Notes: generated by a model from the sequence alone, not told the origin. Positions 14,795 through 23,400 are shown, numbered from the stretch's first letter. The stretch is 33,905 nucleotides of DNA from Bacteroidales bacterium (GCA_004555425.1 SFID01000009.1:1-33905), one strand, 5' to 3'. Numbers and translations are program-made.

Positions 14795-17629
14795 ATGGAA
14801 AAAATATACCTTTTAGACGCCTACGCGCTCATCTATCGGGCCTATTATGCCCTGATTCGTTCGCCACGTATCAACTCGAAGGGCGAGAATACGTCGGCCA
14901 TATTCGGATTTGTCAACACCCTCGAAGACCTCTTGCGCAAGGAGGCTCCGGAATATATCGCCGTGGCCTTCGACCCCGCCGGGCCAACGTTTCGCCACGA
15001 TGCCTATCCCGAGTACAAAGCCCAGCGCGAGGCCACGCCCGAGGACATCAAGCGGAGTGTGCCCATCATCAAGGAGATCATCCGCGCCTACCGCATCCCC
15101 ATCATCGAAGTGCCTGGATATGAGGCAGACGATGTCATCGGCACACTGGCGCGACGGAGCGAGGAGGCGGGCCTGGAGGTGTGTATGCTCACGCCCGACA
15201 AGGACTACGCCCAACTCGTATCGACACACATCACTATGTGCCGACCGGGCCACGCAGGCGGCGGATTGGAACGACTGGGGCCAAAGGAAGTGTGCGAAAA
15301 GTATGGCATTGAATCGCCCACTCAGGTCATCGACCTGCTGGCCCTTATGGGCGATACGGCGGACAACATACCGGGCTGTCCCGGCGTGGGCGAGAAGACG
15401 GCGGTGAAACTCATCGGCCAGTTTGGCTCGGTCGAAGGTCTCATCGATGGCGTGGACGAGTTGAAGGGTGCGCTCAAAAAGAAGGTGGAGGACAACGTGG
15501 AGAAAATCCGCTTCTCGAAATTCCTCACCACCATCAAGACGGACGTCCCCCTACCCTTCGACCTCGCGACGATGCGTCGGCAGGAAATGGACCGCGAAGC
15601 CTTGCGCTCTATTTTCGAGGCGTTGGAGTTTCGCCAACTGGCTTCGCGCATTTTTGGCGAGGCCACCTCGGGCAGCGGATCGGCCTCGCGTGAAAACGGC
15701 ACAACGAGTGCGCACAAAAAATCGAAGCAACAGGCCGCACAGGATGCCCCAAATATGCCCTCATTATTCCCCGAATTTGCGGCCGAGGGCCAAGAAAATA
15801 TTTTTGAGAGCCGTTTTGAGCGGTTAAAAAGCGTACCTCATAATTATCATCTGGCTGATAATTTGGAAAGTATGCGCGCGTTGTGTGAAAAGATTTTGAC
15901 ACACGAAAAAGTGGCTTACGACTCCGAGACGACTTCGACCGACATTATGACGGCCGAAATGGTCGGAATGAGTTTCGCTGTGGAAGGAGGCGAGGCCTGG
16001 TACGTACCTGTGGTTTCACGTGAAACCGATGGGGTGCGCGAAATCCTGGAAATCTTCCGCCCTTTCTTCGAAAACGAAAAAATCTTGAAGGTCGGGCAAA
16101 ACCTGAAATTCGATCTCAACATCCTGGCGCGCTATGGTATGGAACTGCGACCGCCCATGTTCGACACGATGCTGGCGCACTACATCATCCAACCCGAGTT
16201 GCGCCACAACCTGGACTACCTCGCCGAAATATATCTGAACTACCAAACCATACATATTGATGAACTCATCGGCCCGAAGGGACGCGGACAAAAATCAATG
16301 GCCGACCTCGCGCCTGCCGACATTGTAGATTACGCTTGCGAGGATGCCGACGTGGCGATACGCCTGATGCCGCTGCTGGAAAAGGAACTGCGCGATAATG
16401 CTGCCCTCAACCTGTTCCAGCAGATTGAGATGCCACTCATGCCCGTGCTGGCCCGCATGGAGCGCAACGGTATGCGTCTTGATACTGCCGCACTGGCGCA
16501 GAGCAGCGAGGAATTGCGCGCACAGGCAGTGGCCGTCGAGGAGCACATCTACGAACTGGCAGGCCACCCCTTCACGATTGCTTCACCGAAACAGGTGGGC
16601 GACGTGCTCTTTGGCGAACTCAAACTGAGCGACAAGGTGCGCAAAACGAAGAGCGGGCAATATTCCACGTCGGAAGAGGTATTGGAGAGCGTGAAACACA
16701 AGCACCCGATTGTGGAAGAGATATTGAAATACAGGCGGTTGAAGAAGTTGCTGAGCACATATATTGATGCGTTGCCGCAACTGCTTTCGCCCGCCGACGG
16801 CCGCCTGCATTCGTCGTTCAACCAGAGCGTAACGGCCACGGGGCGCCTCTCTTCGAGCAACCCCAACCTCCAAAATATTCCCGTGCGCGGGGAGGACGGA
16901 CGCGAGATTCGCCGTGCGTTTGTTCCCGAAGAGGGAGGCGTGTTTTTCTCGGCCGACTATTCGCAAATCGAACTGCGCATCATGGCGCATCTGAGCGGCG
17001 ACGAATCCCTCATCCGCGACTTCAAAGACGGGCGAGACATCCACGCGGCCACGGCGGCGCGCATCTTCAAAAAACCCCTTGAAGAAATCACCCGCGACGA
17101 GCGACGGAAGGCCAAAACGGCCAACTTCGGCATCATCTACGGCATATCCGCCTTCGGTCTGGCGGAGCGTATGGGTGTGAGTCGCACGGAGGCCAAGGAT
17201 TTGATAGAGAACTACTTTGCCACCTACCCCGGCGTGAAGGCGTACATCGAACAGAGCGTCAACCTGGCGCGCGAACTGGGCTACATCGAAACCCTCTTCG
17301 GACGCCGCCGCTACCTCCCCGACATCCATTCGCGCAACGCGGTGGTCAGAGGTTACGCCGAGCGCAACGCCGTGAACGCTCCCATCCAAGGCACGGCGGC
17401 CGACATCATCAAGGTGGCCATGATTCGCATTGACAAACGCCTGCAACAGGAGGGCTTCCACGCCAAAATGACGCTGCAAGTGCACGATGAACTCAACTTC
17501 ACCTGCCCTGCCGACGAACTGCCCCGCCTCCGTGCGATGGTCATGGAGGAGATGGAGGGCGCGTGTCCGATGGCGGTGCCCCTGTTGGCGGACTGCGGTG
17601 CAGGAGCGAACTGGCTGGAGGCACACTGA
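14795..17629 (+). CDS. polA: DNA polymerase I
   Basis: A 944-residue PolA for Okazaki-fragment processing and repair synthesis. Domain order is 5'-3' exonuclease (1 to about 290; YRAYYA, YEADDVIGTLA, TPDKD, PGVGEKTA), a linker, 3'-5' exonuclease (about 350-540) and polymerase. The proofreading residues are present: Asp/Glu in YDSETTSTD, Asp in LKFDLNIL and Tyr/Asp in YACEDAD, so proofreading should be active. Polymerase motif A is ADYSQIELR with Asp721, motif B is RRKAKTANFGIIYG, and motif C is VHDE with Asp898. The linker DNA around 15700-15900 is notably A/T-richer than the rest. A parS-like palindrome encodes residues 407-411 without breaking the frame. Confidence 0.97.
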   Translation: MEKIYLLDAYALIYRAYYALIRSPRINSKGENTSAIFGFVNTLEDLLRKEAPEYIAVAFDPAGPTFRHDAYPEYKAQREATPEDIKRSVPIIKEIIRAYRIPIIEVPGYEADDVIGTLARRSEEAGLEVCMLTPDKDYAQLVSTHITMCRPGHAGGGLERLGPKEVCEKYGIESPTQVIDLLALMGDTADNIPGCPGVGEKTAVKLIGQFGSVEGLIDGVDELKGALKKKVEDNVEKIRFSKFLTTIKTDVPLPFDLATMRRQEMDREALRSIFEALEFRQLASRIFGEATSGSGSASRENGTTSAHKKSKQQAAQDAPNMPSLFPEFAAEGQENIFESRFERLKSVPHNYHLADNLESMRALCEKILTHEKVAYDSETTSTDIMTAEMVGMSFAVEGGEAWYVPVVSRETDGVREILEIFRPFFENEKILKVGQNLKFDLNILARYGMELRPPMFDTMLAHYIIQPELRHNLDYLAEIYLNYQTIHIDELIGPKGRGQKSMADLAPADIVDYACEDADVAIRLMPLLEKELRDNAALNLFQQIEMPLMPVLARMERNGMRLDTAALAQSSEELRAQAVAVEEHIYELAGHPFTIASPKQVGDVLFGELKLSDKVRKTKSGQYSTSEEVLESVKHKHPIVEEILKYRRLKKLLSTYIDALPQLLSPADGRLHSSFNQSVTATGRLSSSNPNLQNIPVRGEDGREIRRAFVPEEGGVFFSADYSQIELRIMAHLSGDESLIRDFKDGRDIHAATAARIFKKPLEEITRDERRKAKTANFGIIYGISAFGLAERMGVSRTEAKDLIENYFATYPGVKAYIEQSVNLARELGYIETLFGRRRYLPDIHSRNAVVRGYAERNAVNAPIQGTAADIIKVAMIRIDKRLQQEGFHAKMTLQVHDELNFTCPADELPRLRAMVMEEMEGACPMAVPLLADCGAGANWLEAH
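16012..16027. promoter_or_regulatory. parS: parS-like ParB binding site inside polA
   Basis: The perfect palindrome GTTTCACGTGAAAC (16013-16026), extended by one base pair to a 16-base palindrome, is embedded in the polA frame and encodes Val-Ser-Arg-Glu-Thr (407-411). It carries the same invariant 14-base core as the site at 8629-8642, 7.4 kb away. Confidence 0.8.
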
Positions 17630-17674
17630 TAGACCTGCGGCCCAGCGGCATTGACCCAGTGGGGCCGGGATATG

Positions 17675-17713
17675 ACAGAGGGGGCTCTGCGCTTGGCGCA
17701 GAGCCCCCTCTGT
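17675..17713. terminator. Long hairpin between convergent polA and flavodiiron gene
   Basis: The 18-base arms (17675-17692 and 17696-17713) pair perfectly around the triloop TTG; the inner part is GGCTCTGCGC/GCGCAGAGCC. It lies midway between two convergent genes and could terminate both. No T tract follows on either strand, so it may instead be a Rho-assisted or RNA-stabilising structure. Confidence 0.7.
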
Positions 17714-17747
17714 ATGGGGACGGCGGCGGGGTCTCGGACCCTCGCTC

Positions 17748-18920
17748 TTATGGGCGGGCCAGGGCTGCTCCGAGGGCCTTGGCAGCACCGAGGGCATCGG
17801 CATCGGGCGACTGCTTCCAGCCAACGGGGGCCTCTACCAACTGCATCTTCATCTGTTCGTTGTATTGCTCCATAAGGCGCGGGGCGGCGCTGGCCCAGGT
17901 ATGGCCGCCGAAGATGCCTAGGCGGTGGTTGCTGACCTGGCGACTGGCGAGGCGCTTGAGGAGGTCGTCCACAGCGGGAAAGATTCCGCCATTGTAGGTC
18001 GGCGCACCAATGGCGAGGGCACTGTAGCGGAAGATGTCGGCCAATACCTCAGACATAGGGCTAACAGCCAGGTTGTGGACGATAACCTTGCGCATTCCTG
18101 CCTGCACCGCTCCGCGGGCTACGGCCTCGGCCATACGGGCTGTGTTGCCATACATCGAACCATAGCAAACAACGAGTCCCTCTTCGGTCTGGCCTTCGCT
18201 CAGACGGCGGTAAGTATCGATGGCGCGGTCCACGTGCTCGGCCCAGACAGGGCCATGGGTGGAGCATATCATGCGGATGTCGAGCCCGCTGAGTTTTTTG
18301 AGGGCGGCGCGCACGGGCGGACAATACTTGCCGAGGATGGTGGCATAGTATCGCTCCATCTCGCGGAAGTAGGGTTCGATGTCCATATCGCGGTCGAGCA
18401 CTGCCCCATTGAGCGCGCCGAAACAGCCGAAGGCATCGCCGCTGAAAAGGATGCCGCGGCCGAGGAGGTAGGTGACCATCGTCTCGGGCCAATGCAGCAT
18501 CGGGGCCATGAAGAACTGGAGGGTTTCGCTGCCGAGGCTCAATAGTTGGCCGTCGTTGACGGTGATATCGCGCGGCGACTGCGGGCCGAAGAAGCCTTGC
18601 ACCATCTCGTGCGTCTTCTTGTTGCCAACGAGTTTTATCTTGGGGTAATACTGGCGGATGAGGGCGATGCTGCCGCTGTGGTCGGGCTCCATGTGGTTGA
18701 CCACGAGGTAGTCGATGGGGCGGTCACCTAGAACGGTGCGGATATTGTCCAGAAACTCGCCGAAATAGGCCACATCAACGGTATCGATGAGGGCCACCTG
18801 TTCGTCTACTACTAAATAGGCGTTGTAACTAACGCCCAAGGGGAGGGCCCAGAGGCTTTCGAAGCGGTGCTTCACGCGGTCGTTGACACCCACGTAATAT
18901 ACTTTATCTGTAATCTGCAT
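17748..18920 (-). CDS. Flavodiiron protein (FprA family A-type flavoprotein)
   Basis: A 390-residue two-domain cytoplasmic enzyme that reduces O2 to water, or NO to N2O, protecting anaerobes. The beta-lactamase-like diiron domain has the expected ligands: His76, Glu78, Asp80 and His81 in HMEPDH, His143, Asp162 in GDAFG, and His222 in STHG. The C-terminal flavodoxin-like domain begins near residue 248, with the FMN phosphate loop GSMYGNT (254-260) and GGHTW near the C-terminus. ATG at 18920 is the start: an open frame continues upstream but encodes a Lys/Arg/Glu-rich artefact of the pyrimidine tract, and residue 1 here begins the family's ITDKVYYVG. Rubredoxin or a rubredoxin reductase is not adjacent. 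Confidence 0.95.
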   Translation of the reverse strand: MQITDKVYYVGVNDRVKHRFESLWALPLGVSYNAYLVVDEQVALIDTVDVAYFGEFLDNIRTVLGDRPIDYLVVNHMEPDHSGSIALIRQYYPKIKLVGNKKTHEMVQGFFGPQSPRDITVNDGQLLSLGSETLQFFMAPMLHWPETMVTYLLGRGILFSGDAFGCFGALNGAVLDRDMDIEPYFREMERYYATILGKYCPPVRAALKKLSGLDIRMICSTHGPVWAEHVDRAIDTYRRLSEGQTEEGLVVCYGSMYGNTARMAEAVARGAVQAGMRKVIVHNLAVSPMSEVLADIFRYSALAIGAPTYNGGIFPAVDDLLKRLASRQVSNHRLGIFGGHTWASAAPRLMEQYNEQMKMQLVEAPVGWKQSPDADALGAAKALGAALARP

Positions 18921-18934
18921 AGTACAATTTTTTG

Positions 18935-18942
18935 CAAAAGTA
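18935..18942 (-). promoter_or_regulatory. -7 element for the flavodiiron gene
   Basis: The minus strand reads TACTTTTG, matching TAnnTTTG, 14 bases before the ATG. This supports the short start at 18920. No clear -33 box. Confidence 0.55.
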
Positions 18943-19072
18943 AGAATTATTGAGGAGATAGAGCGGAGAGAGCTTGGTGGATTAGTCGGGGCGGGGTAAT
19001 TTTGTGGTGTGTAGGCGATGGAGGTGTGCGGGCGATGGGGGCGCGGCGGAGCACGGGAGATGAGGCGACCTG

Positions 19073-19093
19073 CTTTGCGCCTTAGGCGCAAAG
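19073..19093. repeat. Triloop hairpin repeat, second copy
   Basis: The arms CTTTGCGCC and GGCGCAAAG with loop TTA are identical in the stem to 11115-11135. It lies in the 340-base gap between the flavodiiron and AEC genes. Confidence 0.75.
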
Positions 19094-19106
19094 CCCATTC
19101 CTTCGG

Positions 19107-19212
19107 CCTCTCCCCCTCCCCTCCCTTCGTCGCCCTCTCCTTTCTCCGTCCTCTCCTTTTCTCCGCCCTCTCCCTTTTCCCTTTTCCCTTCTCCCCTCCC
19201 CTTCCCTCCTCT
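19107..19212 (+). other. 106-base polypyrimidine tract
   Basis: This stretch is almost entirely C and T on the plus strand, interrupted by only about four G residues, with many CCCT, CTCC and CCCTTTT words. It ends about 50 bases before the AEC transporter start. Such tracts can form triplex DNA or bind single-strand proteins; no function is visible. Confidence 0.85.
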
Positions 19213-19260
19213 GGGGGCGGTGTTCTCACTTTTGGTTTTCATTCTTATTCATTCATTATT

Positions 19261-20181
19261 ATGAACTATGCACATATTGTTGGCCGGATGATTATCATCT
19301 TCGGCGTGGTGATGGTGGGATATTTTGCTGCTAAGCGTGGGCTTTGGGCGGCGGAACTCAACAAGTATATGTCCGTCTTTGTGCTCAATGTGACGGCACC
19401 GCTGCTCATCCTTTCCTCGGTGATGGGCGACGGATTGACGTTCGAGCCAGCGGAGATTGGGCAACTGTTGCTTGTGTCGGTGCTCAACTATTTGGTGCTG
19501 CTCGGCGCGGCCTATTTCTTCACCTTCGTATGGCGGCTGGACACGTTCCGAAGGGGTCTGTTGCGTTTTATGATTTCGTTTGGCAATGTGACGTTTATCG
19601 GTTTCCCCGTTCTGCTGAGCATCTTTGACGAGCGTGCCATCTTCTACGGCGCCGTGCTGACGATACCCTTCAATCTGCTCATCTTCACCGTTGGCGTGGA
19701 GTTCATTGCGGGCACGGGCAATATCAAGGCGGCCTTTCGTCCGCGTATGCTCCTGTCGCCCTGTGTAGTGGCGGCCGTGTTGGCGGCGGTATTGGCCTTG
19801 TTTAAGGTGGAGACGCCCGCGGAGGTGGGCGAGTTCTGCCACCTGCTGGGCGACATGACGATACCGTGCGCGCTGCTGATTATCGGTTCAAGCCTGAGCC
19901 GCATTCCCGTGCGCGACATGATGGGCAATCGCTTCGTCTATACGATGTCGGCTATCCGCCTGCTGTTGCTCCCGCTGCTGGTGCTGGGCCTGTTTCGACT
20001 GATGGGCTTCGACCCCTACGTGACGAATGTGGCGGCAGTGCTGAGCGGCATGCCTGTGGCGGCCAACGGCATCATGTTTTGCATTCGCTATGGCAAGGAC
20101 GACCGCCTGATGGCGCAGGGCATCTTCCTGAGCACCCTGTTCTCCATCTTCTCCATTCCTTTGCTCTCGCTGATGCTTTGA
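19261..20181 (+). CDS. AEC-family transporter (auxin efflux carrier-like)
   Basis: A 306-residue integral membrane protein of the AEC/bile-acid-arsenite permease-like superfamily, with about ten hydrophobic spans. The N-terminal half carries YFAAKRG then LNKYMSVFVLNVTAPLLILSSV, a common AEC pattern (helix 2-3 loop with Asn and Pro), and the C-terminal half repeats the topology (CALLIIGSSL, AAVLSGMPVAANGIMF). Bacterial members export or import small organic acids or amino acids; the substrate is not predictable. ATG at 19261 is chosen because everything upstream is the pyrimidine tract. No strong TAnnTTTG box is seen immediately upstream. It stands alone, followed by a large palindrome. Confidence 0.88.
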   Translation: MNYAHIVGRMIIIFGVVMVGYFAAKRGLWAAELNKYMSVFVLNVTAPLLILSSVMGDGLTFEPAEIGQLLLVSVLNYLVLLGAAYFFTFVWRLDTFRRGLLRFMISFGNVTFIGFPVLLSIFDERAIFYGAVLTIPFNLLIFTVGVEFIAGTGNIKAAFRPRMLLSPCVVAAVLAAVLALFKVETPAEVGEFCHLLGDMTIPCALLIIGSSLSRIPVRDMMGNRFVYTMSAIRLLLLPLLVLGLFRLMGFDPYVTNVAAVLSGMPVAANGIMFCIRYGKDDRLMAQGIFLSTLFSIFSIPLLSLML

Positions 20182-20228
20182 GGCTGCAGAATCCTTCCAT
20201 CTAACAGCGATTCAAAAAAGAAGCCGAA

Positions 20229-20284
20229 ACCACGCGAGTATCCTTTGGGAATACTACAGTACTCCCAAAGGATACTCGCGTGGT
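20229..20284. repeat. 26-bp-arm near-perfect palindrome
   Basis: Arms at 20229-20254 and 20259-20284 pair at 25 of 26 positions around the loop TACA. The outer part reads CCACGCGAGTATCC and its complement. Thirteen bases of the right arm (20271-20283) recur exactly at 23401-23413. It could terminate the AEC transcript, but no T tract follows. Confidence 0.85.
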
Positions 20285-20345
20285 GACACTATACCTTCAA
20301 GATAGATGTGCAATTATTTCGTCCCCTCCCTCGTCTTCGGAGCGT

Positions 20346-20618
20346 GGCGGAGAAGGTGACGTTCTTCTCCTGTACGCTAGAGTCTATGAAGGCAGTCTGA
20401 TCCTTGTCGCTCTTGCGTCCACGACCGTTCTTTCTGTTTTTCCTATCCTCCTCTTCCTTCTTCCTGTCCTCCAAGGCAAGATTGATACGGATGCTCTCCT
20501 TGAGGATAAGTTCCACACCCTTCTCTCCGATACGGTGACGAAAATGGACAAGCTCTGACGAGGCGCAAGGTGCGGATATGCTGAAAGCCTCAAGGCCGCA
20601 AAAGTACTGAATGTGACG
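20346..20618 (-). pseudogene. Remnant of an IS5/IS1182-type DDE transposase
   Basis: The minus-strand translation contains IQYFCGLEAF, then SSELVHFRHRIGEKGVEL and ILKESIRIN, then a charged linker and IDSSVQEKNVTF. This is the familiar end of the DUF772 N-terminal domain and the first catalytic-Asp segment (DTTVQEKN) of IS5/IS1182-like transposases. The flanking residues in the same frame are not transposase-like: the usual first 100 residues are missing, and so is everything after the first catalytic Asp. It is therefore a dead internal fragment. A TACTTTTG box on the minus strand (complement of 20598-20605) overlaps it. The rest of 20285-20880 shows no other recognisable gene. Confidence 0.8.
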
Positions 20619-20905
20619 GGAGGAGGGGGTTCTGCGCGGGGCTTCCTTTAAGTACCTTTTCGTCGAGCCAAAGGGCCAAAGAGAGCCCGCCCGCTTGGAC
20701 TTGGCGAGAAATCGCACTGAGAAAAGGGCAAGAAGCACGATATGACCACTGATAACCCCCATACGAATTATCCTGCCGGGTAGCTTCAACTTTGCCTATA
20801 GCAATGATAGGAGAATCCATGAACTAACATTTATACATCATTGAGAAACGTTCTACTTTTGCACTGGATTCAAGAAATATATCATACATTAAGAATTAAA
20901 CGATT

Positions 20906-21115
20906 ATGAACTATCCAATGATTACGTGGTGCATTATTGCTTCTGTGCTGTTATGCGCATTTATCTATTACACTGCCAGACACCGTAGTTACAGTTTCGG
21001 CCACAAAGCAAAGCATCTGCTTAGGTTCGGTAGGGAATCAGATATGTTCTACGTTCCTGGCGACGATAATATCCCGGGTATCGCTGACAAAGAAGATGAA
21101 AGCGAAGACCAATAA
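20906..21115 (+). CDS. Small single-span membrane protein, hypothetical
   Basis: A 69-residue protein with an N-terminal hydrophobic segment (about 5-24, ITWCIIASVLLCAFIYY), a basic middle (RHRSYSFGHKAKHLLRFGRE) and an acidic tail (DKEDESEDQ). It is not recognised as any known family. It ends one base before the ThrE N-terminal gene, so the two are likely translated together; it may be an accessory subunit of the exporter, but that is inference from position. A TACTTTTG -7 box at 20854-20861 lies 44 bases upstream of the start. Confidence 0.6.
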   Translation: MNYPMITWCIIASVLLCAFIYYTARHRSYSFGHKAKHLLRFGRESDMFYVPGDDNIPGIADKEDESEDQ

Positions 21116-21116
21116 T

Positions 21117-21899
21117 ATGAGCATGCCTGGTGATAGCACCGTTTTGCGACAAACGGCTGCGTTTCTTGCCGAATATGCTTCACTGCTGTTGGGATGCGGA
21201 GGCACATGTATCCGTATAGAGAAGAACACCAAGCGTATGGCAGAGGCCTTTGGCGTGAACCTCGACATCTTCATCATGCCGGACCACGTCACGGTTTCGG
21301 TGTGGAATACGGCCCAGGCGCATGCCGAAATAGCGCAACGCAGAACCGCCCACTGTGGCATAAGCTTTGACTTGAACACCCGCCTGAGCCAACTAAGCTG
21401 GAAAATAGCAGACAACCGCTTGGGGCTGCCTGCTGCGGTGGAGCACTTCGAAGCCATCAAGACCACAAAGCCCACGGAAAAGTGGAAGGTGTTGATTCTG
21501 ACGAGTTTTGCCAATGCAGCATTTTGCCGTCTGTTTGGCGGCGACTGGTTTGCCATGCTGATAGTATTCGTTTCCACACTGACGGGGTATAGGCTCAAGC
21601 AAATCATGCTCGAAGATGGGCGCGACGTGCGCCTGACCTTTCTGTGTGCCTCATTCTTCTCAGCTTCCATCAGTGCTGGCGGGCATATCTTCCATATTGG
21701 TTCAACTCCAGAATTAGCACTTGGCACGAGTGTTTTGTACTTGATTCCCGGAGTACCCTATATAAATGCGGTCAGTGATATGATATACCGGCATTATCTG
21801 TGTGCGTTCAGCCGTTTTTTTGATGCGGCTGTGCTGACCGCGTGTCTGTCAGCGGGACTTTGTGCCGGAATGCTCATGCTTGGCTTAAAATGGTTTTAG
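21117..21899 (+). CDS. Threonine/serine exporter, N-terminal half (ThrE/YjjP, DUF1212)
   Basis: A 260-residue protein with the DUF1212 architecture: a soluble N-terminal part with the amphipathic signature GGTCIRIEKNTKRMAEAFG, then LNTRLSQLSW, followed by about five hydrophobic spans from residue 125 on (GDWFAMLIVFVSTLTGYRLKQ, LYLIPGVPYINAVSDM). Together with the next gene it makes a split ThrE-type exporter in the cytoplasmic membrane, related to the E. coli YjjP/YjjB pair, which exports succinate. The substrate could be threonine, serine or a dicarboxylate. The ATG at 21117 follows the previous stop; an ATG at 21096 overlapping that gene is the alternative. Confidence 0.9.
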   Translation: MSMPGDSTVLRQTAAFLAEYASLLLGCGGTCIRIEKNTKRMAEAFGVNLDIFIMPDHVTVSVWNTAQAHAEIAQRRTAHCGISFDLNTRLSQLSWKIADNRLGLPAAVEHFEAIKTTKPTEKWKVLILTSFANAAFCRLFGGDWFAMLIVFVSTLTGYRLKQIMLEDGRDVRLTFLCASFFSASISAGGHIFHIGSTPELALGTSVLYLIPGVPYINAVSDMIYRHYLCAFSRFFDAAVLTACLSAGLCAGMLMLGLKWF

Positions 21900-21924
21900 G
21901 TCGACCAAAACCCACCTTGAAAGA

Positions 21925-22422
21925 ATGATGTGGAACGATATTTTTATCAATATTTTTGAGGACGGCTTCTTTGCAGCGATAGCAGCCATCGGTTTCTCCA
22001 GCATAAGCAATACCCCCAGGCGTGCTTATTCAACCTGCGCTCTGATTGCTGCTGTAGGACACGCCATACGTTATGTGTTGACACGGCCTGAATTGGGAGG
22101 CTTACACATTATCCCTGCCAGCATGGTGGCTGCATTTGCCATCGGCATGTTAGCGGTGTTGTTTGCCTCACGTATCAAGTGCCCCGCCGAAGTGTGCTTT
22201 TTCCCAGCACTGCTGCCTATGATCCCCGGCATGTATGCCTACCGTACAATCGAGGCACTGCTGTCATGTCTGTATCACACCCAGGAGGAGGTCTTCAGTC
22301 ATTACTTTTATCTGTTTGCCTTTAATGGTCTCACCTGTACATTTATTATTTTAGGCATGGTCATAGGGGCTACGACTCCAGTCTTTCTCCTGAAAAAACT
22401 GTCGTTTACTGCAACGCGATAG
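21925..22422 (+). CDS. Threonine/serine exporter, C-terminal half (YjjB, DUF3815)
   Basis: A 165-residue membrane protein with four to five spans, matching the YjjB/DUF3815 half of ThrE. Typical words are GFSSISNTPRRAY and CPAEVCFFPALLPMIPGMYAYR, the latter being the conserved PxxxPGxxxYR motif. It starts 25 bases after the N-terminal half (ATG at 21925 or 21928) and should form a complex with it. The Bacteroidetes arrangement as two genes is common. The LysR gene starts 25 bases later. Confidence 0.9.
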   Translation: MMWNDIFINIFEDGFFAAIAAIGFSSISNTPRRAYSTCALIAAVGHAIRYVLTRPELGGLHIIPASMVAAFAIGMLAVLFASRIKCPAEVCFFPALLPMIPGMYAYRTIEALLSCLYHTQEEVFSHYFYLFAFNGLTCTFIILGMVIGATTPVFLLKKLSFTATR

Positions 22423-22447
22423 CCTTATTTTGTAATTTTACCTTTAT

Positions 22448-23347
22448 ATGGAACTAAGACAATTAAGATATTTCGCAAAAGCTGCCGAAACGCTGAGCTT
22501 TTCACACGCTGCAAACTGCCTGAATATAGCCCAAAGTTCTCTTTCGCAGCAGATTAAGCAGCTGGAAGACGAACTTGGTACCAAGCTCTTTATCCGCGAC
22601 AGCCGCTCCTTCCAGTTGACCGAGGCTGGAGAAGTGATGCTGCCCTTTGCTCTTCGAACCATACACGATGCAGAAGCGTGTGCCGACCGGATTCGTGATT
22701 TACGGAACATGCTGACCGGCACGCTCAACATTGGAGTCACCCACTCCTTCAGCCCTATTCTTACGGAGTCCCTGATAGCTTTTATAAAGTTGTATCCGAA
22801 GATAAAAGTCAACATCGTGTACAAGCAGATGAATGAGCTGATGGAATTGCTCTCCAATCACGAACTCGACTTCGTGCTCGCCTTCAAGCCCCTTCAGCAC
22901 TTGCCCCATGTGGAGTCGCATATTCTGTTTCAGAACACCCTGTCGGCGATAGTCAGGACGAACCACCCCCTTGCCTCGAAAGACAAAGTGGCCATATCCG
23001 AACTTGCAAACTATGATTTGGCACTCCCTTCAAAGGGGTTGCAGGCCCGTAATGCCTTTGACAACATTGTGTCAGATTACGAACAATTCAAGATACGTAT
23101 CGAACTGAATAATGTCAACACGCTCTTGAAACTCGTACGCCAGACGAACCTCGTCACCGTGTTGGCAGAAGATACCATATACGGCGTGGGCGATGTGAAG
23201 GCCGTGCCTATCAATGTTCCCGACAACCAGATGTCGGGCTGTGTCCATATCCTGAAAGAGACCTACCGCAAACAGTCGATGCAGGAGTTTGTGCGTCTCC
23301 TTACGGAATCAATCGCAGTCAAACGCTTTCAGAACAACTGGATATAG
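22448..23347 (+). CDS. LysR-type transcriptional regulator
   Basis: A 299-residue LysR regulator: an N-terminal winged helix-turn-helix (1 to about 60; MELRQLRYF, then AANCLNIAQSSLSQQIKQLEDELGTKLF), a linker helix, and a two-lobed periplasmic-binding-protein-like effector domain (about 90-295). It most resembles the CynR/CysB side of the family. It is in the same orientation as the exporter genes and 25 bases downstream, so it may be co-transcribed and control them in response to a small molecule. This differs from the usual divergent LysR layout. Confidence 0.92.
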   Translation: MELRQLRYFAKAAETLSFSHAANCLNIAQSSLSQQIKQLEDELGTKLFIRDSRSFQLTEAGEVMLPFALRTIHDAEACADRIRDLRNMLTGTLNIGVTHSFSPILTESLIAFIKLYPKIKVNIVYKQMNELMELLSNHELDFVLAFKPLQHLPHVESHILFQNTLSAIVRTNHPLASKDKVAISELANYDLALPSKGLQARNAFDNIVSDYEQFKIRIELNNVNTLLKLVRQTNLVTVLAEDTIYGVGDVKAVPINVPDNQMSGCVHILKETYRKQSMQEFVRLLTESIAVKRFQNNWI

Positions 23348-23400
23348 AAATAGCAGGATAATAGGGCTCTACCGATATAGTCCGTGTTTGAGAGTGTGGT

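Noticed and set aside
18921..19229. N-terminal extension of the flavodiiron protein
   Set aside because: The extra 100 residues are Lys/Arg/Glu/Gly-rich low complexity from the pyrimidine tract, and the -7 box at 18935-18942 would lie inside the extension.
20280..20558. Plus-strand open frame of 92 codons
   Set aside because: Antisense to the transposase remnant, with no domain and no promoter.
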